NCBI GenBank assembly: GCA_050945855.1
Contig: JBMNTS010000015.1
Location: 1 to 33,630, forward strand
Length of the DNA stretch: 33,630 bases
Direction: 5' to 3'
DNA from: CAYSNP01 sp050945855
Lineage (GTDB): Bacteria; Bacillota; Clostridia; Christensenellales; DTU072
The notes beneath the pieces are model-generated. The model did not search any database, was not told the origin of the DNA, and saw only the letters and a list, made by a program, of their open reading frames with translations. Of the stretch, positions 15,665 through 23,626 are shown piece after piece. The first letter of the stretch is position 1. Each line of letters starts with the position of its first letter. A program made the translations under genes and the position numbers.

Positions 15665-16732
15665 ATGTTTGGTAAATTAAAAGCGATTAAAGAAAAATTC
15701 GAAGAGCTTACAATAAAGATAGCGGACCCGGAGATAATCAAAGACATCGGCGAATGGCGCAAGCTGGTCAAGGAACACGCCGCTCTTGAGGACGTAGTCA
15801 CAAAGTATCAGGAATATCTGGATACCGAGCGTGAAATGGCGGCTTGCCGTGAAATGATGCACAGCGCGGATAAGGAAATGGCGGAGATGGGCGAGGAGGA
15901 GTATTACACTCTTAAGGAAAGGCTGGGAGCTATCGCGGACGAGTTAAAAATTCTGCTCATACCCAAAAATCCCAATGACAGCAAAAACGTCATTGTGGAA
16001 ATAAGACCGGGCGCGGGCGGAGAAGAGGCTAGCCTGTTCGGTGCCGTTCTGCTTAGGATGTATCAAAGGTTTGCGGAAAGGCTTAGGTGGAAAATTGAGG
16101 ATTTGGGTACCCATTATACCGAGTTGGGAGGCATAAATGAAGCTATCTTTATGTTGAGCGGCAAAGACGCATACGCCAAAATGAAATACGAAAGCGGCGT
16201 ACACAGGGTGCAGCGCGTCCCCGAAACGGAGTCTCAGGGCAGAGTGCATACCTCTACCGCGACCGTTGCGGTATTGCCGGAAGCGCAGGATGTGGATATA
16301 GAAATCAACGAAAAGGATTTAAAGATAGACACCTTCCGCAGCGGAGGCGCGGGAGGCCAGCACGTCAACACCACGGACAGCGCGGTGCGTATTACCCATT
16401 TGCCTACGGGCATAGTCGTATCCTCTCAGGATGAAAGAAGTCAGATAAAGAACCGCGAGAAAGGCATGAAAATCTTGCGTAGCCGCCTTTTGGACTATTA
16501 TCAGACCAAGCAGGAAGAAGAGTACGCGGAAAACCGCAAGTCCCAGGTGGGCAGGGGGGACCGCAGCGAAAGGATAAGGACATACAATTATCCGCAGGGC
16601 AGAGTGAGCGACCACCGTATCGGTCTTACCCTGTATTCCCTAGATTCCTTTTTGGACGGCGATTTATTCCAGATGATAGAGGCGCTGCAAATAGACGACC
16701 AAAACAAAAAGCTGTTGGAAATGCAGTTGTAA
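15665..16732 (+). CDS. prfA: Peptide chain release factor 1
   Basis: RF1 recognises UAA and UAG stop codons and triggers peptide release. The 355-residue protein has the GGQ motif at 230-232 inside SGGAGGQHVNTTDSAVR, and a PxT stop-codon recognition motif as PET at 186-188 in RVPETESQGRVH. The frame after the GGQ domain (GVHRVQRVP, SQVGRGDRSERIRTYNYPQ) is typical. Its start lies 9 bases after the fusion gene, giving translational coupling to the methyltransferase that modifies its GGQ glutamine. The ribosome binding site (AAGGTAGC) is modest, consistent with coupling. Confidence 0.97.
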   Translation: MFGKLKAIKEKFEELTIKIADPEIIKDIGEWRKLVKEHAALEDVVTKYQEYLDTEREMAACREMMHSADKEMAEMGEEEYYTLKERLGAIADELKILLIPKNPNDSKNVIVEIRPGAGGEEASLFGAVLLRMYQRFAERLRWKIEDLGTHYTELGGINEAIFMLSGKDAYAKMKYESGVHRVQRVPETESQGRVHTSTATVAVLPEAQDVDIEINEKDLKIDTFRSGGAGGQHVNTTDSAVRITHLPTGIVVSSQDERSQIKNREKGMKILRSRLLDYYQTKQEEEYAENRKSQVGRGDRSERIRTYNYPQGRVSDHRIGLTLYSLDSFLDGDLFQMIEALQIDDQNKKLLEMQL

Positions 16733-16841
16733 ATTTTGAAAAAATCATAATCACCAGGGAAACGTAGAGTATGTCAACGTGGATTTGGACAAAGGCGGAA
16801 GCGGTTATGGCTGAGCAAGCCGGCAAGGAATGATTTTTGCC

Positions 16842-16907
16842 AAATCTTTTCTCCTGTTATAGATAAATTTTACTTTCATCCTAATGAAGGTTTTCGGGAA
16901 AAGATTT
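16842..16907 (+). ncRNA. Candidate structured RNA element
   Basis: An outer perfect 10-bp pairing (AAATCTTTTC with GAAAAGATTT) encloses an inner 8-position hairpin (ACTTTCAT-CCTA-ATGAAGGT, one G-T wobble). It lies about 110 bases after prfA and 130 bases before the next promoter. It could be a 3' UTR structure, part of a terminator system, or a small RNA. No known family was recognised. Confidence 0.3.
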
Positions 16908-17039
16908 TCGGTTAGAAAACGCCGTGTTTTTTGGAAATTCATTATAATAAGGTTGCAAAGTCAATATTTTACCTTGATTTGGCCGGCATAATTGCGGCAG
17001 GGCGAAAAATGCCAAAAAATATTATTGTCCGGTAACCTC

Positions 17040-17067
17040 TTGAAAATCAGCCAAAAAATGGTACAAT
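17040..17067 (+). promoter_or_regulatory. Promoter of the six-gene thrC-trpS operon
   Basis: TTGAAA (17040-17045) and TACAAT (17062-17067) are 16 bases apart, 30 bases before the first ATG. Confidence 0.5.
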
Positions 17068-17097
17068 ATTAATATACTTAATTTATGGAGGTTGGTA

Positions 17098-17508
17098 ATG
17101 ATAAAAATCATATACGGCGCTAAAGGAACGGGGAAAACTAAGCAAATAATAGATATGGCAAACGACAGCGTTGCTAACGAAACCGGCGATATAGTGTTTA
17201 TGACGGATAATCAAAGATACTCTCACGGGATAAAGTATCAAATCCGTTTTTCCAACACCGAAGACGCCGAGATTAGGACGGAGGAAGCGCTTATCGGCTT
17301 TATTAAGGGGATGCTTAGCGCCAATTATGATATAAAGATTATGTTCATTGACGGATCTGCCCGAATGATTAAGAAAGAAATTAAAGATATGGGGAACTTT
17401 TATAAGGAGATAGAAAAGATTTCGGATAAAAACAATGTGGATTTTGTGTTTACGGTGTCCGCGGGCAGAGAGGATTTACCCGAATTTTTATTAAAGTACA
17501 TTGATTGA
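17098..17508 (+). CDS. Small P-loop ATPase-like protein
   Basis: The 136-residue protein begins MIKIIYGAKGTGKTKQI, with a Walker A motif at residues 7-14. A hydrophobic strand ending in acid (IKIMFIDGSAR) could be Walker B. The C-terminal part (VDFVFTVSAGREDLPEFL) resembles the core strand and sensor region of small nucleotide-binding proteins. I chose the ATG at 17098, because GGAGG lies 6 bases upstream; the earlier TTG at 17092 overlaps that site. It is the first gene of the operon that continues with thrC, 11 bases downstream. Similar short ATP-binding proteins are common in clostridia but have no assigned role that I know of. Confidence 0.8.
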   Translation: MIKIIYGAKGTGKTKQIIDMANDSVANETGDIVFMTDNQRYSHGIKYQIRFSNTEDAEIRTEEALIGFIKGMLSANYDIKIMFIDGSARMIKKEIKDMGNFYKEIEKISDKNNVDFVFTVSAGREDLPEFLLKYID

Positions 17509-17519
17509 GAGGCAATAAG

Positions 17520-19001
17520 ATGAAGTTTATCAGCACGCGCGGAGGAGAGGCGGTAAGCGGCGCGCAGGCGATATTAGCCGGCATCGCTCCCGACGGAGGA
17601 CTGTATACGCCCGAAGTTTTTCCCAAGATTGACAACGCTTTTTTGGCAAGACTTGCCGGGATGGATTATCCCGAGAGAGCGGGAGAAATCTTTTCTCTGT
17701 TTTTGGACGATTTTGATGTAGCGCAATTGGAATATTGGGCGCAAAACGCTTACGCTAAATTTGACGGCGACCCCGCGCCCCTTGTAAAAATCGACGATAC
17801 TACCTTCATTATGGAATTGTGGCACGGTCCCACGCTGGCATTTAAGGATATGGCGCTCACCGTTTTGCCGCATTTGCTGACCGGCGCAAGGGAGATTTGC
17901 GGAGAGGATAAAAAGACGTTAATTCTGGTGGCTACCAGCGGCGATACCGGCATGGCGGCGCTGGCGGGATTTGCCGACGTGCCCGATACCGAAATAGTGG
18001 TGCTCTATCCCAGCGAAGGGGTGAGCAAAATGCAAAAGTTGCAAATGCAGACCGCCCAAGGCGACAACGTGCACGTTTTTGCCATTAAAGGCAATTTTGA
18101 CGACGCTCAAAGCGCGGTAAAAGATATTTTCAACGATAAGGACGCGGTAGCAAAGCTGTACGAAAGAGGATATTCCCTTTCCAGCGCCAATTCCATCAAC
18201 TGGGGCAGACTGCAGCCGCAGATTGCCTATTATATTTCCGCTTACGCGGATTTGCTGGCAGGCGGCGAGATTGAAGAGGGCGAAAAGGTCAATTTTGTGG
18301 TGCCTACCGGCAATTTCGGCAACGTGCTGGCGGCGTATTACGCCAAAATGATGGGGCTGCCCGTAAAAGACCTTATAGTGGCAAGCAATATGAACAACGT
18401 TCTGGCAGACTTTTTTGCCAGCGGCGAATACGATATCAACCGCCCCTTTTACAAGACTATTTCCCCTTCCATGGATATACTCATCAGCAGCAATTTTGAA
18501 AGATTGCTCTTTGAGCTTACCGACCGCGACGCCGAGCGGGTAAAGGAGCTGATGGCGGATTTGCAGAGCAGGGGCACGTATATGGTGGACAAGGCATTGC
18601 TGGATAAGATTGCGGAGTTTAAGGGTTTTTATTCCACCGAGGAGGAAACGTTTGACAGTATCGCCAACTTTTTTGAGATGTACGATTATTTAATTGACCC
18701 TCATACCTCGGTTGCGGTATCATGTTTGTATAAGTATCTGGCATTAACCGATTCGGACACTAAAAATATCGTGGTTTCCACTGCCAGCCCGTATAAATTT
18801 GCCCAGGATGTTTATAAGGCAATTACGGGCAAAGAAGAAGCGGACGCATTCCGGGCTATCGACAAACTTGCGGAATATTCCGCCACAGATGTGCCCGAAG
18901 TCATTGCCGCGCTTAAAGGCAAAGAGGTTTTGCACAACGGAGAACTTAAAAGGGAGAATATCAAAAACAGCATACTGGAATTGTTTGGTTGCACGCTTTG
19001 A
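17520..19001 (+). CDS. thrC: Threonine synthase
   Basis: Threonine synthase converts O-phosphohomoserine to L-threonine using pyridoxal phosphate. The 493-residue protein starts MKFISTRGG, the standard N-terminus. It has the cofactor lysine K109 in WHGPTLAFKDMAL, and the phosphate-binding ATSGDTGMAAL and VPTGNFGN motifs. Length and sequence fit the longer, E. coli-like class. The ATG at 17520 has GAGAGG just upstream. A TTG at 17505 would extend it by five residues and overlap the previous stop, which is less likely. No other threonine genes lie in the window, so the pathway is completed elsewhere. Confidence 0.95.
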   Translation: MKFISTRGGEAVSGAQAILAGIAPDGGLYTPEVFPKIDNAFLARLAGMDYPERAGEIFSLFLDDFDVAQLEYWAQNAYAKFDGDPAPLVKIDDTTFIMELWHGPTLAFKDMALTVLPHLLTGAREICGEDKKTLILVATSGDTGMAALAGFADVPDTEIVVLYPSEGVSKMQKLQMQTAQGDNVHVFAIKGNFDDAQSAVKDIFNDKDAVAKLYERGYSLSSANSINWGRLQPQIAYYISAYADLLAGGEIEEGEKVNFVVPTGNFGNVLAAYYAKMMGLPVKDLIVASNMNNVLADFFASGEYDINRPFYKTISPSMDILISSNFERLLFELTDRDAERVKELMADLQSRGTYMVDKALLDKIAEFKGFYSTEEETFDSIANFFEMYDYLIDPHTSVAVSCLYKYLALTDSDTKNIVVSTASPYKFAQDVYKAITGKEEADAFRAIDKLAEYSATDVPEVIAALKGKEVLHNGELKRENIKNSILELFGCTL

Positions 19002-19010
19002 AGGAAAATG

Positions 19011-20012
19011 ATGGAAGAAAAAAAGACAATCTACAGCGGAATTCAGCCCACGGGAAGCATAACCATAGGCAATTATATCGGTGCCATTAAAAACTGGCAG
19101 GCAATGCAGGATGATTACAACTGTATTTACAGCATTGTGGACTTGCATTCGCTTACGGTGCGACAGCAGCCCGCGGAACTTAGAAAAAGGTGTACTGGCT
19201 TTTTCGCGCAGCTGCTTGCCTGCGGTTTGGAGCCGGAAAAATGTATAATATATTATCAGTCGCACGTCAGCGCGCATGCCGAGCTTGCGTGGGTGCTCAA
19301 TACCCTGACTTATATCGGCGAAGCGCAGCGGATGACCCAATTTAAAGAAAAGGCGGCAAAAAACGAGGACAACCTTAACTTAGGCTTGTTGAACTATCCC
19401 GTGCTTATGGCGGCGGATATTTTGCTTTATCTCACTTCGTTGGTGCCCGTGGGCGTGGACCAAAAGCAGCATCTGGAGCTGGCGAGAGACATCGCGATAA
19501 GGTTTAACAATCGCTATAGCGAGACATTTGTAATCCCGGAAGCCTACATTCCGGATACCAAAGACGGGGCAAAGGTGTTCAGTCTGCAAGACCCTACTGC
19601 AAAGATGAGCAAGACCGACCCTGACGAAAACGCTTACGTTTCCATAATAGACCCGCCGGAGGTAATAATGCGCAAATTCAAGCGCGCGGTTACGGACAGC
19701 CAGCCTTACGTGGAATATAAGGAGGGCAAGGACGGCATCAACAACCTTATTACCATAATGAGCGCGGTCACCTCTTTAAGCTATGAGGATATTGTGGCGG
19801 AATATTACGATACGGGTTACGCCCGCTTTAAGCAAGCGGTAGGGGAAGCGGTGGTGGAGAAGCTGAGACCGATAAGAGAAAAATACAATATGCTGATGGC
19901 GGATAAGGCATATCTGGAAGAGGCGGCGCGGACGGGCGCGCAAAAGGCCGCCGCAATCGCGAATAAAACCCTTGCCAAAGTTTATCGGAAAATCGGATTG
20001 GTATCCAGATAG
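19011..20012 (+). CDS. trpS: Tryptophanyl-tRNA synthetase
   Basis: TrpRS charges tRNA-Trp with tryptophan. The 333-residue protein has the class I signatures SGIQPTGSITIGNYIGA (the HIGH-equivalent reads TIGN) and AKMSKTD (KMSKS-equivalent). The YPVLMAADILLY and VPVGVDQKQHLELARD motifs are typical of bacterial TrpRS. Two adjacent ATGs (19008 and 19011) are possible starts. The AGGA box at 19002-19005 is better spaced from the second, so that one is given. It follows thrC by 9 bases and directly abuts the DUF5685 gene. No T-box leader is visible, so regulation is probably through the operon promoter. Confidence 0.96.
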   Translation: MEEKKTIYSGIQPTGSITIGNYIGAIKNWQAMQDDYNCIYSIVDLHSLTVRQQPAELRKRCTGFFAQLLACGLEPEKCIIYYQSHVSAHAELAWVLNTLTYIGEAQRMTQFKEKAAKNEDNLNLGLLNYPVLMAADILLYLTSLVPVGVDQKQHLELARDIAIRFNNRYSETFVIPEAYIPDTKDGAKVFSLQDPTAKMSKTDPDENAYVSIIDPPEVIMRKFKRAVTDSQPYVEYKEGKDGINNLITIMSAVTSLSYEDIVAEYYDTGYARFKQAVGEAVVEKLRPIREKYNMLMADKAYLEEAARTGAQKAAAIANKTLAKVYRKIGLVSR

Positions 20013-20870
20013 ATGTTCGGATACGTGACTTGCGACAAGCCCAATATGCTGATCAAAGACTTTAACGACTACCGCGCGTATTATTGCGGCTTGTGCAAGA
20101 CTTTAGGGGCGCTGTACGGGCAGCCCGCAAGGTTCGGCGTAAATTACGATATAGTGCTGCTTGCGCTGCTTGCGCACAATTACGAAAAACTTGTCCCCGA
20201 GTATTACGACGGGCGCTGCGTAGCCCACCCCATAGGCGCGAAAAGGAAAATGCTGCGTACCAACCATATCCTGCAGAAGGTGGCGCACGCCGATATTATT
20301 ATGGGGTATTACAAGCTGGAGGATAACGTCAGCGACGACGGCGGCATAAAATACAGACTGGCAAAAGCGCTGATAAAGGGGAAGTATAAAAAAGCAAAGC
20401 GCGCGCTGCGCACATTGGACGAAAAAACCGATTATTATTACTCCAAAATGCGTTCTTTGGAATTATCGGGGGATTATTGTCTGGACAGCCTTGCGGACTG
20501 TTTTTCGCAGATTACCGTGGAAATAGGGCGCTCGGTAATAGGCAAAGAGGATAAAAATTTATACGATTTCTGCTATAACCTGGGCAGATGGATATATATA
20601 ATAGATGCCGCGGACGATTTTGCCAAAGATATTAAAAAAGGCAAATTCAATCCTTTCCGCAGGGATTATGAGGGGAAGGATATTCAGGCGCTGGCGCAGG
20701 AAGTCAAATGCTTGCTTACGCTGGCCATAAACAATATGAGGCAGGCTTATGACAATATGGATATAACCGTATCCGAGGGGCCGCTTTCCAATATAGTATA
20801 CATGGGCTTTGCCGCCCGAATGCAATTGGTGTTAAAAAGGTTGACGGGAGGAGAAAATGAATCCGTTTAA
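20013..20870 (+). CDS. DUF5685 family protein
   Basis: The 285-residue protein begins MFGYVTCDKPNML and then has FNDYRAYYCGLCKTLGALYG, the typical opening of the DUF5685 family with conserved YYCGLC cysteines. The rest is mostly helical (INNMRQAYDNM, DAADDFAKDIKKGKFNPFRRDY). No transmembrane segments are evident. The start codon follows the trpS stop with no gap, and the end overlaps the J-like gene by 14 bases, so translation is coupled on both sides. Members commonly neighbour J-domain-like proteins in clostridia, suggesting joint work, but the biochemical role is unknown. Confidence 0.87.
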   Translation: MFGYVTCDKPNMLIKDFNDYRAYYCGLCKTLGALYGQPARFGVNYDIVLLALLAHNYEKLVPEYYDGRCVAHPIGAKRKMLRTNHILQKVAHADIIMGYYKLEDNVSDDGGIKYRLAKALIKGKYKKAKRALRTLDEKTDYYYSKMRSLELSGDYCLDSLADCFSQITVEIGRSVIGKEDKNLYDFCYNLGRWIYIIDAADDFAKDIKKGKFNPFRRDYEGKDIQALAQEVKCLLTLAINNMRQAYDNMDITVSEGPLSNIVYMGFAARMQLVLKRLTGGENESV

Positions 20871-21501
20871 CGCATTAGGAGTAAGAGAAGGGGCTACCCA
20901 GTCCGAAATCAACGACGCTTACCAAAGGTTAAAGGCGGAGTATTCGGAAAGGCGGTTTATGCCCGGGCGCGAAGGTAGCGAAGCCTGCAGAAAACTTGAG
21001 GAAATCGAGCAAGCGTACAGAGATGCCTCCAGAATAGTCGCCGAGGGCTATGACATTTCCGGCGGAAACAAGTATATAAGGGTGGAGGACGCCATAAGGG
21101 CGGAAGATATGGAGCGAGCCCAGGAGCTGCTTGACAATATTTCCGCGCGTGACGCGGAATGGAATTACTATCAGGCTATCATATTCTATAAAAAGAACTG
21201 GCATAAAGAGGCAATTAAGCAGTTGGAAATGGCATTGGCGGCACAGCCGGACAACGCCAAATATCGCGACAGCCTCAACGAACTCAAAAACGCCGTGCTG
21301 TTCGGCGCGGGGAGCAATCCCAAAGGCTCTTTTTACGCCGACAGAGGGCAGGGCAATTATAACCGGCGCAGTTATTCGGACAGACCGGCAGCCGCAGAGC
21401 AGGAACATTATTGCTGCACTCCTTGCGGTATGTGTCAGGGACTTATTTGCGCGGACTGCTGTTGCGAGTGTATGGGCGGCGATTTGATTTCCTGTTGCTG
21501 A
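20857..21501 (+). CDS. J-domain-like protein with TPR-like middle and cysteine-rich tail
   Basis: The 214-residue protein opens NPFNALGVREGATQSEINDAY, which reads as helices I-II of a J domain. The HPD loop that activates Hsp70 is absent (ERRFMPGREG stands there), so it is unlikely to be a classical DnaK co-chaperone. Residues ~80-145 resemble a TPR-like helical hairpin (EWNYYQAIIFYKKNWHKEAI). The last 29 residues hold 11 cysteines (186, 187, 190, 193, 198, 201-203, 205, 213, 214), arranged as CxxC and CCC clusters ending MGGDLISCC. That tail could bind metal or be membrane-associated. AGGAG precedes the ATG, inside the end of the DUF5685 gene. Confidence 0.85.
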   Translation: MNPFNALGVREGATQSEINDAYQRLKAEYSERRFMPGREGSEACRKLEEIEQAYRDASRIVAEGYDISGGNKYIRVEDAIRAEDMERAQELLDNISARDAEWNYYQAIIFYKKNWHKEAIKQLEMALAAQPDNAKYRDSLNELKNAVLFGAGSNPKGSFYADRGQGNYNRRSYSDRPAAAEQEHYCCTPCGMCQGLICADCCCECMGGDLISCC

Positions 21502-21502
21502 T

Positions 21503-22027
21503 ATGCAAAAAAGAGCGGAAAAAATAGCTTTATCCGCAATAGGCGGAAGCGTTTGTTTGATTTTCGTAATACTTGCCTATTATATAAAGAATATCAGTAT
21601 TTCTCTTAACGCTCTGGCAAGCGTGGGGCTTATGCTGCCCATGAGTAAGCAATATTACAAAGAGAGCTTATACGCATACCTTGCGGTATGTATTCTGGGC
21701 GCCTTTTTTGTAAACATCAACATTCTGGCGTTTGTGTTTTTGGGCGGACTGTTTCCGCTGGCGGCAATATACTTTTTTCATAAAGATATCCCGCCGCAAA
21801 AAAGGTATATAGCTTACCTGATTTTTGCGATTGTTACTTTTTTCATTTATTATACCGTTTTTAAGGCGATGTTTTTGGAGTCGCTTGCGACAATAAAAAT
21901 GGCAAAGCGGTTTTGGCTTTACCCGCTTGCAAATATTCTGTATTTCGCCGCGCTGTTATTGTATGAGTATATACTGCTTATGGTTTACGGCGAAGTCGTA
22001 AAACTCTTAAAAAGGATAAGGCGGTAG
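21503..22027 (+). CDS. Small multi-spanning membrane protein, family not recognised
   Basis: The 174-residue protein is almost entirely hydrophobic, with about five membrane segments (near residues 9-28, 34-48, 56-90, 101-122 and 138-162) and a basic C-terminus (KLLKRIRR). The start is one base after the stop of the J-like gene with no ribosome binding site of its own, so translation is coupled. Being last in an operon with a DUF5685 protein and a cysteine-tailed J-like protein suggests a membrane partner for them, but that is inference from position only. I do not recognise the family. Confidence 0.78.
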   Translation: MQKRAEKIALSAIGGSVCLIFVILAYYIKNISISLNALASVGLMLPMSKQYYKESLYAYLAVCILGAFFVNINILAFVFLGGLFPLAAIYFFHKDIPPQKRYIAYLIFAIVTFFIYYTVFKAMFLESLATIKMAKRFWLYPLANILYFAALLLYEYILLMVYGEVVKLLKRIRR

Positions 22028-22120
22028 CGTTCGCTTAATAACATTTATATCTTAGTCCGAATATATTATATCAGGACGCAAGCCCTTTTTTATGCTTTGC
22101 AAAACAAGGGAAAACGCCGT

Positions 22121-22459
22121 TCAGTAGCCTAAATAATTTACTCCCGTCAGCATAATATCGTTGATGTATTTGTTGGTTACGGAGTAATAAATAACCTTGC
22201 CTTCTCTCCTGAAACCCACAAAGCCGGCGTCCCTGAGTATTTTTAACTGATGAGATACGGTAGTTTGATTCAGCTTTAACACAACGGCTATATCGTTGAC
22301 GCACAATTCGGAAATTGCCAAAGCGGAAAGGATTTTTATCCTTGTGGAATCGGAAAACAAATTAAAGAATCTTGCGAGGTCTGACAAGACGGCGTTGTTG
22401 GGTATGTAAGAAGCTAAGGTTTTTGCCTGACTTTCGCTTAAACTTAAAGCTTTTTGCAT
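22121..22459 (-). CDS. ArsR-family transcriptional regulator
   Basis: This 112-residue winged-helix repressor has a helix-turn-helix in SDSTRIKILSALAISELCVNDIAVVLKLNQTTVSHQLKILRDAGFV, followed by the wing VGFRREGKVIYYSV. The metal-sensing box ELCVCD of ArsR/CadC proteins reads ELCVND here, so one cysteine of that site is missing. Some other signal or site may be sensed. AAGGAGGAC precedes the ATG. It is divergent from the 59-residue cysteine-rich gene at 22587, so the 127-base gap between them is the natural place for its operator. Confidence 0.93.
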   Translation of the reverse strand: MQKALSLSESQAKTLASYIPNNAVLSDLARFFNLFSDSTRIKILSALAISELCVNDIAVVLKLNQTTVSHQLKILRDAGFVGFRREGKVIYYSVTNKYINDIMLTGVNYLGY

Positions 22460-22586
22460 AATCTTGTCCTCCTTGAAATATCTTTTATATTAGATTAATT
22501 ATATACGAATATACGCAGAAAAAGAATAAAACAAAATAGCTTAATAAAGTACATTTTGACGGAATATGCTTAAATTGGAGGTGTTT

Positions 22587-22766
22587 ATGTCCTGTAACTG
22601 TCTTTTACCCCTGATAATTGCCATAGTGTGTTGTTGCTGTAATAATGACGGATGCGGCGATGGCGACCGCAATTCGGGGTGCAATTGCTGTACGCTGATC
22701 GCAATTGTGCTGCTGCTTACGTGCTGCTGCGGAAACAATCGCAATTCTTTCCCAAGTAACCTCTGA
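22587..22766 (+). CDS. Cysteine-rich membrane-associated microprotein, 59 aa
   Basis: The ATG has GGAGG five bases upstream, which decides this start over an ATG 21 bases earlier. The product is 59 residues with 13 cysteines (22 percent). MSCNC is followed by a hydrophobic stretch (LLPLIIAIV), CCCC, a polar glycine/asparagine loop with C23, then GCNCC, a second hydrophobic stretch (TLIAIVLLL) and a final CCC. Two short membrane-seeking segments bracketed by cysteine clusters suggest metal binding or disulfide-linked membrane packing. No known family was recognised. A terminator follows at 22809. Its neighbour is an ArsR-type regulator reading the other way. The tail of the J-like protein upstream is of similar character. 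Confidence 0.7.
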   Translation: MSCNCLLPLIIAIVCCCCNNDGCGDGDRNSGCNCCTLIAIVLLLTCCCGNNRNSFPSNL

Positions 22767-22777
22767 TAAAACCTTAA

Positions 22778-22807
22778 TTGACAAATGCATAAGTTTTTTG
22801 GTAAAAT
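22778..22807 (+). promoter_or_regulatory. Promoter of ung
   Basis: A perfect TTGACA (22778-22783) and TAAAAT (22802-22807) are spaced by 18 bases. Transcription would start inside the terminator stem of the preceding gene. Confidence 0.6.
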
Positions 22808-22808
22808 G

Positions 22809-22837
22809 TCCTTAATCCCAGATTAAGGATATTTTTT
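22809..22837 (+). terminator. Terminator of the cysteine-rich gene, overlapping the ung start region
   Basis: TCCTTAAT and ATTAAGGA form a perfect 8-bp stem around CCCAG and are followed by TATTTTTT. Confidence 0.72.
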
Positions 22838-22850
22838 ACAAGGGAGAAAG

Positions 22851-23519
22851 ATGGTAGAGTTAGGCAACGACTGGCAAGAGCTGCTTTCGCAGGAATTCGA
22901 GAAGGAATATTACCTTGATTTGCGCAGGTTTCTGATTGAGGAGTACCGCAGCTTTAACGTATATCCCAATATGTATAATATCTTTAACGCCCTTAAGCTT
23001 TGCGCCTATAAAGATGTCAAAGCGGTAATATTGGGGCAGGACCCTTATCACAGACCGGGACAGGCGCACGGGCTGTGCTTTTCCGTGCCCCAAGGAGTGG
23101 CCTTTCCTCCTTCGCTGGTCAATATCTTCAAGGAGCTTAACTCCGATTTGGGTATCCCTATACCGCAAAACGGTAACCTGGAAAAGTGGGCAAGGCAAGG
23201 CGTATTGCTGCTGAACACTACTCTTACGGTAAGGGAAGGCTGCCCGATGTCGCATACCGATAAAGGCTGGGAGATACTTACGGATAAGATAATTTCTTTG
23301 CTTAACGAGCGCAAAGAGGGTATAGTGTTTATGTTTTGGGGGTCTCACGCCAAAAGCAAGAGCGCGCTTATTTCCAATCCCGCCCACACTCTGCTGCTTG
23401 CCCCCCACCCCTCCCCCCTCAGCGCGCACGCCGGGTTTTTCGGATGCCGCCATTTTTCCCGCGCGAACGAGATACTCTCCTCCATGGGAAAGACTCCCAT
23501 TGATTGGAACTTAAACTAA
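22851..23519 (+). CDS. ung: Uracil-DNA glycosylase, family 1
   Basis: Ung removes uracil from DNA after cytosine deamination or dUTP misincorporation. The 222-residue protein has the catalytic water-activating GQDPYH at 62-67, the uracil-binding LLLNTTLTV, and the DNA-intercalating HPSPLSAHAGF loop. Length and motif order are standard. GGGAGAAAG precedes the ATG. It has its own promoter (TTGACA/TAAAAT) and stands alone, between the cysteine-rich gene and the hydrogenase locus. Confidence 0.97.
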   Translation: MVELGNDWQELLSQEFEKEYYLDLRRFLIEEYRSFNVYPNMYNIFNALKLCAYKDVKAVILGQDPYHRPGQAHGLCFSVPQGVAFPPSLVNIFKELNSDLGIPIPQNGNLEKWARQGVLLLNTTLTVREGCPMSHTDKGWEILTDKIISLLNERKEGIVFMFWGSHAKSKSALISNPAHTLLLAPHPSPLSAHAGFFGCRHFSRANEILSSMGKTPIDWNLN

Positions 23520-23579
23520 ATACAAGCCGTTTTCCGTTTATTAAGTAACGCCGACATATCTTTTATAGATAAAAATTTA

Positions 23580-23608
23580 TTGATTTTTTGCTTATTTAAT
23601 GATAAAAT
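23580..23608 (+). promoter_or_regulatory. Promoter of the sensory hydrogenase operon
   Basis: TTGATT (23580-23585) and TAAAAT (23603-23608) are 17 bases apart. AAGGAG then precedes the first ATG by 7 bases. Confidence 0.58.
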
Positions 23609-23626
23609 GGACTAAGGAGTAAATGC

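Larger units (their letters stand above)
16733..17097 (+). other. 365-bp gene-free region between prfA and the P-loop gene
   Basis: No convincing gene is seen. It holds a nested inverted-repeat structure (16842-16907) and the promoter of the next operon (17040-17067). Near its start (about 16752-16803) one frame reads NHQGNVEYVNVDLDKGGSGYG before a stop, without a start codon or ribosome binding site. This may be a gene remnant or chance. Confidence 0.5.

Noticed and set aside
16752..16803. Short reading NHQGNVEYVNVDLDKGGSGYG after prfA that looks protein-like
   Set aside because: It has no start codon, no ribosome binding site and a stop just upstream. It may be a remnant, but chance cannot be excluded.
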